From: Planococcus donghaensis
GTDB taxonomy: Bacteria; Bacillota; Bacilli; Bacillales_A; Planococcaceae
Assembly (NCBI RefSeq): GCF_001687665.2
Contig: NZ_CP016543.2
Coordinates: forward strand, 3,038,001-3,102,000
Direction: 5' to 3'
Length of the DNA stretch: 64,000 nucleotides
Shown here one piece after another: positions 38,644 through 45,930 of the stretch (its first letter is position 1; every line of letters begins with the position of its first letter). The notes below the pieces were generated by a model. That model saw only the letters and a list, made by a program, of their open reading frames with translations. It was not told the origin of the DNA and made no database searches. The translations under genes were made by a program, and so were the position numbers.

Positions 38644-40131
38644 CTACCCTCGAATATACTTTTTCACTTCGTTTGGTTGAGGGAAGATTGTTCCATGATT
38701 CATAATCCCTTTCGGATCAAAAACTTCTTTTAGTTTTTCTAACATGTAATAAGCCGAACCGTGTTCTTCTTTTGTCCATTCTGAACGATATTTCCCAATG
38801 CCATGGTGATGGCACATAGACCCGCCGAGTTTTAGCGTTTCTTCGATAATGATTTCATGAATTGGGTGGTGATAAGTAAGCAGTTCGTCTTCTGGTGCAC
38901 AGTTGATGGTGTAATTGTAGACAAAGTACATGTTTGTACCGTTAAGATAACTATGAGATGAGTGACCACCAAGCATCGTCAAATCGTCAGCTCGATCAAA
39001 TTCGTTTTTAATCCTGCTGATTACATTATGGTAAATTTTCACAACATTTTCCCAATCTGCAGATATTTCTGTGGTATAACCATCGTGCGAATTGTGATCA
39101 ATCATGTCTTGAATTTCTTTTTGAATTCTACTTTCGTCCCAATTCAGGTTATTAAACCACGTTTCGATCAACGAAGAATCCACTTTTTCGATAATGCCTT
39201 CTTGGAACTTTTCAATTGCTTCATTGATGCCTTCGTTTGTTGCCTTGACGAGACCTTTTGCTCCTTCTGTTGTAAAGATCAACACACATTTTTCGTTATA
39301 GAAGTTTCCGAAATGTTGTCTTGCATCTTCCTCAGAATAAACACGAGCTACTGATGGTCTATATCCGTTTACCATCACTTCTCTCAAAATTTTGATGCCA
39401 GTGTCGACGTCTTTAATAAGGTATCCGTGAAACTCATTGTTTTCTGGTGTGTATTTAAATATTTTCACCGTTACTTCGGTGATATAGCATAATGCGCCTT
39501 CATTGCCGATTGCAATATGTCTAATATCTGGCCCACCGGCTCTTCTTGGAACGTTCTTGATTTTTGAAACTTGTCCTTCTGGGAATACGCATTCTAATCC
39601 AACTACCATGTCTTCGATTGCACCGTAAAGTGTAGAAAACTGACCGATACTTCTAGTTGCGACTAAACCACCAAACTGCGCAACCGGTTTGGATTGAGGT
39701 GAGTGACCCGTTGTATAACCTAACTCACGCAATTCGTCTTCAAGTTTTTGCAACTTGACTCCCGTTTGTACCGTAGCTTGCATATTGTACGTGTCAATTT
39801 TAATGATGTTGTTCATTTTGGAGCCGTCTATAACAATCGACGTTTCTTTCCAGTTTTCTAAGCCGCCTTCGGTTCCTGTTTTCCCGCTTCTTGGAATCAC
39901 ATTAATATCATTGTCGTTACAATACATCAGAAGCGATTTTACTTCGTCTGTCGACAAAGGAAAAACGATGGCAACTGGTGCAGGCACGTTAAGTGCATTT
40001 TTAGTTTTTGCATACTTTTTATATCGATCAGCTGAAGCATCATACAAAGCTTCTGCATTTGTGACAATTTGGTCGGCTGACAGCAATGCTGTTAAATCTT
40101 CAATCACCTGTGAGTGCGTTAATGTGTACAT
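38644..40131 (-). CDS. FAD-linked oxidase, YgcU/GlcD-like
   Basis: 495-residue VAO/PCMH-fold flavoprotein: FAD_binding_4 domain (about 45-215, with PRSGKTGTEGG) and a C-terminal FAD-oxidase domain ending in the His-rich MCHHHGIGKYR. The family contains D-lactate/glycolate oxidases and alkylglycerone-phosphate synthase; E. coli YgcU is the contextual match. It probably oxidises a hydroxy-acid or polyol intermediate. CAAGGAG precedes the ATG. Second gene of the operon, 50 bp after the SDR gene. Confidence 0.88.
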   Translation of the reverse strand: MYTLTHSQVIEDLTALLSADQIVTNAEALYDASADRYKKYAKTKNALNVPAPVAIVFPLSTDEVKSLLMYCNDNDINVIPRSGKTGTEGGLENWKETSIVIDGSKMNNIIKIDTYNMQATVQTGVKLQKLEDELRELGYTTGHSPQSKPVAQFGGLVATRSIGQFSTLYGAIEDMVVGLECVFPEGQVSKIKNVPRRAGGPDIRHIAIGNEGALCYITEVTVKIFKYTPENNEFHGYLIKDVDTGIKILREVMVNGYRPSVARVYSEEDARQHFGNFYNEKCVLIFTTEGAKGLVKATNEGINEAIEKFQEGIIEKVDSSLIETWFNNLNWDESRIQKEIQDMIDHNSHDGYTTEISADWENVVKIYHNVISRIKNEFDRADDLTMLGGHSSHSYLNGTNMYFVYNYTINCAPEDELLTYHHPIHEIIIEETLKLGGSMCHHHGIGKYRSEWTKEEHGSAYYMLEKLKEVFDPKGIMNHGTIFPQPNEVKKYIRG

Positions 40132-40181
40132 AATTTAGTCTCCTTGAATTTCAGTTTTTTAAATCCTGACTCTTATTCAGC

Positions 40182-40976
40182 TCATCGAACTAAGTATCCG
40201 CCATCCACATTCACTAAGGAACCGTTTACATAATTTGAAGCGTTACTTGCTAAGAATACAATGGTGCCCATCAAATCTTGAATGTCTCCCCATCTATTAG
40301 CAGGAATATGATCTAGCACTCTTTGGTTACTTTCTGGATTTGCTCTAGTTTCCTTTGTAACATCTGTCGCAAAGTATCCAGGTGCAATGCCGTTCACTTG
40401 AATATTAAACTGTGCCAATTCATCACAATACGCTTTAGTAAATCCGGCTAGACCGTGTTTAGTTGCTGCATATGCTGGTGACCATTGACCTCCAAGATAG
40501 GAAAACAGTGAACAGGTGTTAATAATTTTTCCACTCTGCTGTGGAATCATGTGCTTAGCAACTTCGTGTGATAGCTCAAATGGTGCAGTTAAATTAACTG
40601 AAACCATTTTGTCCCATTGAAACCTAGTAAATTGCGTTACATCTTTTACGTTAATCCCAATTCCCGCGTTATTAATCAGAATGTCGATTTTTCCGAAAGT
40701 CTCTAAGCATTCATCTACAACTTGTTTGCATGCACCATCTTTCGTGATGTCCGAAATCATCAAGTGAAATTTAACGCCTTCTGCTTCTATCAACTCTTTT
40801 GTTACGTTATTGTCTTCTGCCATGCTAACTGCGAATATATTTGCGCCTGCTTTCGCAAGGGCTAGAGCAAATCCTTGCCCCAATCCAGAATTCCCTCCAG
40901 TGATAATTGCAACTTTCCCTTTCAAACTAAAAAAATTCATATTAAAATCGGTGATTTTGTTATTTTCAATTGACAT
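40182..40976 (-). CDS. Short-chain dehydrogenase, YgcW/KduD-like
   Basis: 264-residue SDR. Cofactor motif TGGNSGLGQG (about 22-31 region), NNAG, catalytic Ser (NTCSLFSY), and YxxxK in YAATKHG; C-terminal VNVDGGYL. It resembles 2-deoxy-gluconate 3-dehydrogenase (KduD) and E. coli YgcW. NAD(H) or NADP(H) use cannot be settled. The ATG at 40976 has AAAGGTGGG 7 nt or so upstream. First gene of the ygc-like operon. Confidence 0.88.
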   Translation of the reverse strand: MSIENNKITDFNMNFFSLKGKVAIITGGNSGLGQGFALALAKAGANIFAVSMAEDNNVTKELIEAEGVKFHLMISDITKDGACKQVVDECLETFGKIDILINNAGIGINVKDVTQFTRFQWDKMVSVNLTAPFELSHEVAKHMIPQQSGKIINTCSLFSYLGGQWSPAYAATKHGLAGFTKAYCDELAQFNIQVNGIAPGYFATDVTKETRANPESNQRVLDHIPANRWGDIQDLMGTIVFLASNASNYVNGSLVNVDGGYLVR

Positions 40977-41025
40977 ACTGAATCTTCCCACCTTTCAGAT
41001 TTTTTAAGATAAATTCATTCTAATC

Positions 41026-41037
41026 TGCAAAAATGCA
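41026..41037. promoter_or_regulatory. Extra copy of the 12-bp TGCAAAAATGCA core
   Basis: Exact match to the inner 12 bp of the three palindromes at 28.8-28.9 kb. It lies about 50 bp before the SDR start, in the promoter zone of a different operon. Confidence 0.45.
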
Positions 41038-41092
41038 AAAAGCAATAAAAATTTAGAAAATTTCTTTTTTAAAGCCACTTATTTTTGTTTAA

Positions 41093-41106
41093 AGGAAAAT
41101 TTTCCT
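41093..41106. promoter_or_regulatory. AGGAAAATTTTCCT palindrome, candidate RpiR operator
   Basis: A perfect 14-bp palindrome about 120 bp before the SDR gene. A weaker relative (AGAAA-A-TTTCT) lies about 40 bp closer to the gene. RpiR-type regulators often bind GAAA/TTTC inverted repeats, so this may be the operator of the neighbouring RpiR protein. Confidence 0.4.
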
Positions 41107-41365
41107 CATAAACACTTGTTCAGGTCTTAAATTTTCATAGAAAAGGAGAAAAAAGACTTTATAGAATCTCTTTCTTTTAAAGCCATTGAAGTTGATCAAT
41201 AGGGGTATATGCAATTATTCATTTTTGTCTTTCTATATTACGGCAGACTCTGGACGTTTCTAGTAATAGTCACTTGAAAGATTAACGAGGACGGGCTATG
41301 CTTCAATTAGCTATTAGTACAAGACCGTGAGTTTATAAAATTAACCGGGTAAGGGAGCTCTTTCT

Positions 41366-42559
41366 ATGAATTCTTTTCAGCATGTGTACGTCCGAAAAAA
41401 TACCGGCTCTGTTAAATGGGACATGATCGGTGAAATTTACGGCCTAGAAGATACGTCAGACATTTTGCCCATGTGGATTGCAGATATGGACTTCCCTGCA
41501 CCGCCAGCTATTTTAAAAGCATTGCATGAACGTGTGGAGCATTCGATTTTTGGCTATTCTTTCATGTGTGAAGAATGTCGAACTTCCGTGATCAACTGGC
41601 AAGAAAAACGAAACGGGTGGAAAATCGAAACCGATTGGATGCTGTTTCACCAAGGCATCATTCCAGCCATTGCATCGATTATTGAAACCTTTACCGAAAA
41701 ACACGATAAAATTGTGGTGACGCCTCCTGTCTATCCCCCGTTTTTCCAACTTGCTGAGCATCAAGATCGAGAGGTTTTGTATTCTCCGCTTGTCGTGCAG
41801 GACGGACAATACACAATTGACTTTAACGACTTTGAAGAAAAGCTAAAACAAGCGGCACTGTTTATCTTGTGCAATCCGCACAACCCAGGTGGACGTGTTT
41901 GGACTGTTGACGAGCTGACTGAAATACTTCGCTTGTGTACAAAACACAACGTGCTCATTATTTCCGATGAAATTCACGGGGATTTAATGTTAGGTGAAAG
42001 CCGTCATACGCCAATTGCCAAAATCGCTGGCAAAGAAAGCGACCGCGTGTTCACGTGTCTGGCACCGACCAAAACCTTTAACTTAGCGGGCATTCAAGTG
42101 GCGATGATTGTCGCAACCGACAAAGAAAAACGCGCCAAACTAGAAAAGCATGCACTTGCCCATGGCTCCGGAATACTTAATGCCTTCGCGCCAACCGCTC
42201 TGACCGCTGCCTATAATGACAGCGACGCGTGGCTTGAAGAGATGTTACAGACAATTGCCGACAACATCGAGTTTGCCCAGAACGAATTAGAGAACAAAGT
42301 GCCAGGCTTGCAAGTGATGAAGCCACAATCGACTTATTTGCTGTGGATCGATTACAGCAAGTTAAACTTAACCGAAGACGAAGTCATGAAAAAATTGCTG
42401 TTAACGGGGAAAGTGGCATTAGAACCAGGCAGTAAGTACGGCGATGCTGGACTTGGCTATTTACGGCTAAACGCAGCTTGTCCGAGAGAAACTTTGGCTG
42501 ACGGCATCAACCGGATTGCGTTGGCGTTAGCAGAGAATAGAGAAAATGGGGGCGTATGA
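41366..42559 (+). CDS. patB: PatB/MalY-type PLP-dependent cystathionine beta-lyase
   Basis: 397-residue fold-type I PLP enzyme of the MalY/PatB branch. The PLP lysine is in LAPTKTFNLAG, the aspartate/tyrosine partner in SDEIHGDL, the N-terminal signature is LPMWIADMDFPAP, and a C-terminal arginine is in YLRLNAACPRETL. Members cleave C-S bonds of cystathionine or cysteine conjugates and can act as aminotransferases. AAGGGAG precedes the ATG. A small unknown gene follows after 4 bp. Symbol by family resemblance. Confidence 0.88.
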   Translation: MNSFQHVYVRKNTGSVKWDMIGEIYGLEDTSDILPMWIADMDFPAPPAILKALHERVEHSIFGYSFMCEECRTSVINWQEKRNGWKIETDWMLFHQGIIPAIASIIETFTEKHDKIVVTPPVYPPFFQLAEHQDREVLYSPLVVQDGQYTIDFNDFEEKLKQAALFILCNPHNPGGRVWTVDELTEILRLCTKHNVLIISDEIHGDLMLGESRHTPIAKIAGKESDRVFTCLAPTKTFNLAGIQVAMIVATDKEKRAKLEKHALAHGSGILNAFAPTALTAAYNDSDAWLEEMLQTIADNIEFAQNELENKVPGLQVMKPQSTYLLWIDYSKLNLTEDEVMKKLLLTGKVALEPGSKYGDAGLGYLRLNAACPRETLADGINRIALALAENRENGGV

Positions 42560-42563
42560 TTGA

Positions 42564-42941
42564 ATGAATGCTAAATTTGAAAATAAGTTAATGGTTTTTG
42601 AAAACGAACGTTACGCAACGGAGATGACCATTACCGGTAAAGGCGAAGGTCACGACAGAGGAGAACCTCGACTACGTTGCGCGGTTTCTATTAAGCTTCA
42701 AGCGAAAGAAACCGAAAACGAATTAAATCTTCGCGCAAATATTTACTGGGATGCGAAATACCCAAAAACCCACCTATTTTTCACCGGTGGAAGCCTTGTG
42801 GAGTTTATCGGTCAACAAGGGGATGACTACAGTCAGTTTAAAACAGCGTACTGGAATAAAGTAAAACGTTTGTCTGCTAACGCCTTTACGGATGAAGAAG
42901 TTTTAGAATACCAAAAGATGATGAGTGCCAGTAAAGCCTAA
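42564..42941 (+). CDS. Hypothetical 125-residue protein
   Basis: Begins 4 bp after the C-S lyase stop, with GGGGGCG as ribosome site inside the end of that gene, so it is cotranscribed. No signal peptide or membrane segment. It looks like a compact mixed alpha/beta protein with several aromatic residues (YWDAKYPKTHLFF). I do not recognise it. Confidence 0.75.
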   Translation: MNAKFENKLMVFENERYATEMTITGKGEGHDRGEPRLRCAVSIKLQAKETENELNLRANIYWDAKYPKTHLFFTGGSLVEFIGQQGDDYSQFKTAYWNKVKRLSANAFTDEEVLEYQKMMSASKA

Positions 42942-42964
42942 TTGCTATTTTATAAAACACAAAC

Positions 42965-43010
42965 AAAGCCTCCGAGGATTCCATTTTAGGAACCTTCGGA
43001 GGCTTTCTTC
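42965..43010. terminator. Bidirectional terminator, plus a second hairpin
   Basis: AAAGCCTCCGA (42965-42975) pairs with TCGGAGGCTTT (42996-43006), between convergent operons. A separate 9-bp stem TTATTCCAG / CTGGAATAA (43014-43022 and 43031-43039) lies right after the BCCT stop codon. Confidence 0.88.
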
Positions 43011-43041
43011 CGTTTATTCCAGCTGCGCTACTGGAATAAGC

Positions 43042-44538
43042 TTATTTTTTCTTGCCTTCGTATAATTTTTCTTCTGCTTTGAGTGACTTGAGCAGCGACC
43101 AAACCATCAAGATCATTACAAACGAGAACGGCAAGGCCGCGATGATGATGGTGTTTTGAATAGCGGCTAACCCACCAACCGATAACAAAATAGCGGCAAT
43201 CGACGACTGAAGAACTCCCCAGACAATTTTGACGCTATTAACAGGCGTTAACGAACCATTGGTAGACTGCATGCCAAGCACAAACGTCGCCGAATCGGCA
43301 GACGAGATAAAGAATGTCAACAATAACAAGATGGCGATAATGGAAAGGCCAAAACCAAATGGCATTTCGTTAAAGACCATAAACAAGATGGTTTCGACAG
43401 CACCAGCGGTTAAATCGACAGCGCCACTTTGTTGGATGTCGATCGCCGTTGCGCCAAACGTAGAAAACCAAATCGCACACAATAATGTCGGCAAAAGAAC
43501 GACATAGATTAAGAATTCGCGAATGGTTCGCCCTCTAGAAACACGGGCGATAAACATACTAACGAATGGTGCCCACGAAATCCACCAAGCCCAGTAGAAA
43601 ATCGTCCAGGCATCTAGCCACTGGCGATCGTCGCTACTAAAAGCTTCGGTTTTTGTGCTGATCGACATCAAATTTTGGATGTACTCACCAAACGATTGAG
43701 TGAAGACATTCAAAATGAGGAGAGTGGGTCCCAAAATGACAACCAATACTAGCAGAAGAACCGCCAACACCATGTTGATGTTGGATAAATACTTGATCCC
43801 TCGTGAAAGCCCTGACCATGCAGATGCCAAAAATAGAATCGTGATAATGGCAATAATAATCAACTGACTCCAATTGTTGTTGCTAACCCCAAACAAAAAG
43901 CTGAGACCGCCGTTTATTTGAACTGCACCAAACCCGAGTGACGTCGCAACACCAAATACCGTTGCGAAAATAGCGATAACGTCAATCATCGTTCCCCAAC
44001 CTGTGTTCATTTTGTCTCCAAAAAGAGGACGTAACGTACTCGAGATGAGACCACGTTCACCTTTACGGAATTGGAAATAAGCCAGTACCAATGCGACGAT
44101 TCCATACATCGCCCAAGCGTTAAACCCGTAGTGGAAAAATGTGCGTTGCATCGATTCCTGGAACGCGGCTTGTGTCCCAGGTTCTGCGGTTGCCGGTGAG
44201 ATGGCAAAGTGGGAGAGCGGTTCATAGGAGCCATAAAATACGAGCCCGATTCCAAGTCCTGCTGAGAAAAGCATGGCTACCCAAGTCGGCGTTCTAAACT
44301 CCGGCCGATCTTCAGGGTTCCCAAGTCGGATATTGCCGTACGGACTAATAATGAGAAACCCAACGACTACCAAGATGAGTGTCATAATCAGCATGTAATA
44401 CCAGCCGAATACGGTACTCAGTAAAGAAGTAATGTTGCTTGTCACTTGTTCGTATGCACCAGGCATCAGTGCAGCAACCAATACGGCGATAATCACCAGT
44501 GTGATGGTAATATAAAATACTCTTGTGACTTCCTTCAT
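43042..44538 (-). CDS. BCCT-family glycine betaine transporter
   Basis: 498-residue transporter with twelve membrane segments. The BCCT substrate signature is visible in the tryptophan-rich WAWWISWAPFVSMF, and GMQSTNGS is another family segment. Gram-positive members (OpuD, BetL) import glycine betaine with sodium for osmoprotection. GGAAAGGAG sets the ATG at 44538, after a longer unlikely frame. No long osmosensing N-terminal tail is present; a short charged C-terminus (KAEEKLYEGKKK) is. Confidence 0.9.
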   Translation of the reverse strand: MKEVTRVFYITITLVIIAVLVAALMPGAYEQVTSNITSLLSTVFGWYYMLIMTLILVVVGFLIISPYGNIRLGNPEDRPEFRTPTWVAMLFSAGLGIGLVFYGSYEPLSHFAISPATAEPGTQAAFQESMQRTFFHYGFNAWAMYGIVALVLAYFQFRKGERGLISSTLRPLFGDKMNTGWGTMIDVIAIFATVFGVATSLGFGAVQINGGLSFLFGVSNNNWSQLIIIAIITILFLASAWSGLSRGIKYLSNINMVLAVLLLVLVVILGPTLLILNVFTQSFGEYIQNLMSISTKTEAFSSDDRQWLDAWTIFYWAWWISWAPFVSMFIARVSRGRTIREFLIYVVLLPTLLCAIWFSTFGATAIDIQQSGAVDLTAGAVETILFMVFNEMPFGFGLSIIAILLLLTFFISSADSATFVLGMQSTNGSLTPVNSVKIVWGVLQSSIAAILLSVGGLAAIQNTIIIAALPFSFVMILMVWSLLKSLKAEEKLYEGKKK

Positions 44539-44705
44539 AGGAGTCTCCTTTCCAACACAAATTTGCGCATAGTAAAACATATATAAAGATAAAAGCGTCC
44601 ATTCAATCAGGTGTAAATTGACGGAATATACGATTTATATTCCCGAAAATCCAATTATTATGCCTTTTTTCTTTGATTTTCTAGAAAAAACGTAAATTTT
44701 GCATT

Positions 44706-44743
44706 AAAAAAGCACTGCAGAATTTACTCTTCTGCAGTGCTTT
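44706..44743 (-). terminator. Terminator after the PRPP synthetase gene
   Basis: AAAGCACTGCAGAA pairs with TTCTGCAGTGCTTT (within 44709-44743). On the minus strand a T run follows. Confidence 0.88.
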
Positions 44744-44792
44744 CGTTGGATATTTTTTTCGCTAAAGGAATCTATCACCTAAATCAGTAACC

Positions 44793-45743
44793 TTATTCAA
44801 ATAAAGGCGTGACCGGTTTTTCGTTATGCACGTGTTCAATCGCTTCAGCTAATAGCGGAGCGACCGACAAAATTTTAACTTTCGGTGTTTGTTTTTCTTC
44901 TGGCACAGCGATGGTATTGGTAACCACCAATTCCGTAATCGCCGACTTTTCAATTTTTTGAATGGCTTGACCTGATAACACGGCGTGCGTACAGCAAGCA
45001 TAAACGGCTTTCGCACCATTTTCGACAAGCACATCCGCCGCGGCGGAAACCGTCGTTGCCGTATCGATGATGTCGACAATAATGATGACGTTTTTGCCTT
45101 TGATATCTCCAACAATGTTGACCATTTCCGGCTCATCAGGGTGCATCCGACGTTTATCGATAAATCCGATAGGCACGTCTAAATGACTTGCTAGTTTACG
45201 AGCACGTCCGAGTCCTCCGTTGTCTGGAGCTACCACAATCGCATCTTCTAATCCTTTGTCTGTAAAATATTGCTCTAAAATTTTTCCGCCAAGCAATTGA
45301 TCGACCGGCACATTAAAGAACCCTTGAATTTGCGGAGCGTGTAAATCCATTGTGATAACGTGTGTTGCGCCTGCTTTTTCCAACATATTCGCCACTAGCT
45401 TGGCCGTAATCGGCTCACGCGAACTGGCTTTTCGGTCTTGGCGCGCATAGCCGTAATACGGAATAACCACATTAATGGTTTTTACAGAGGCACGTTTTAA
45501 CGCATCAATCATGATCAATAACTCCATCACATGCTCAGTTCCCGGCTGCGATGTCGATTGTACGATGTAGACATCTGCCCCGCGGACACTTTCTTTAATG
45601 TGAATTTGAATTTCTCCGTCACTAAAATGTGTAATCGAGCTTTGCCCTAATTTACATCCAAGCGAATCCGCAATTTCTTGTGCCAACTCCGGATTTGAGT
45701 TTAATGTAAACAGTTTAAAGTTTTTTCTTAATTGATATGGCAA
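44793..45743 (-). CDS. Ribose-phosphate pyrophosphokinase paralogue with altered PRPP loop
   Basis: 316-residue class I PRPP synthetase, full length. Conserved: the RQDRKA catalytic loop (101-106), SDGE (41-44) and IDKRR (195-199). Changed: the ribose-5-phosphate/PRPP loop reads [10 protein letters not shown] (222-231) where the canonical form is VDDIIDTAGT, so the first aspartate is Val and the glycine is Thr; the PDHGG segment is PDNGG with GLGRAR after it. It stands alone, not in the usual glmU-prs context, so it is probably a second copy. GAGGGGGC precedes the ATG. Activity may be altered or lost. Confidence 0.9.
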   Translation of the reverse strand: MPYQLRKNFKLFTLNSNPELAQEIADSLGCKLGQSSITHFSDGEIQIHIKESVRGADVYIVQSTSQPGTEHVMELLIMIDALKRASVKTINVVIPYYGYARQDRKASSREPITAKLVANMLEKAGATHVITMDLHAPQIQGFFNVPVDQLLGGKILEQYFTDKGLEDAIVVAPDNGGLGRARKLASHLDVPIGFIDKRRMHPDEPEMVNIVGDIKGKNVIIIVDIIDTATTVSAAADVLVENGAKAVYACCTHAVLSGQAIQKIEKSAITELVVTNTIAVPEEKQTPKVKILSVAPLLAEAIEHVHNEKPVTPLFE

Positions 45744-45930
45744 GTGATAGCCCCCTCTAGATTTTTTTATCTTCTACTAGCTTACTCGCTATTGCCATGG
45801 TCAAGCAATTGATAAATGGCCTGTAGCTGTTGGTTTTATGATAACCTTTTAGTGGGGTAATAGCCATAGATAAAAGCAGAGAAATGGCTATAGACGGTCG
45901 CTTTCCGCCTTTTCTACTATTCTTATTAAA

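Larger units (their letters stand above)
40977..41365. other. Divergent promoter region, ygc-like operon / patB
   Basis: 389 bp, AT-rich, with no believable gene. It contains a TGCAAAAATGCA site (41026-41037) and an AGGAAAATTTTCCT palindrome (41093-41106). I looked for a T-box or S-box leader before the C-S lyase gene and saw none. Confidence 0.6.

Noticed and set aside
38962..40138. Long plus-strand ORFs (about 130 residues each) opposite the FAD-linked oxidase
   Set aside because: Low-complexity hydrophobic/Cys translation and no ribosome site; the minus-strand protein is clearly real.
41107..41365. T-box or S-box riboswitch before the C-S lyase gene
   Set aside because: No T-box sequence, no SAM-I core and no terminator/antiterminator pair could be found in the leader.
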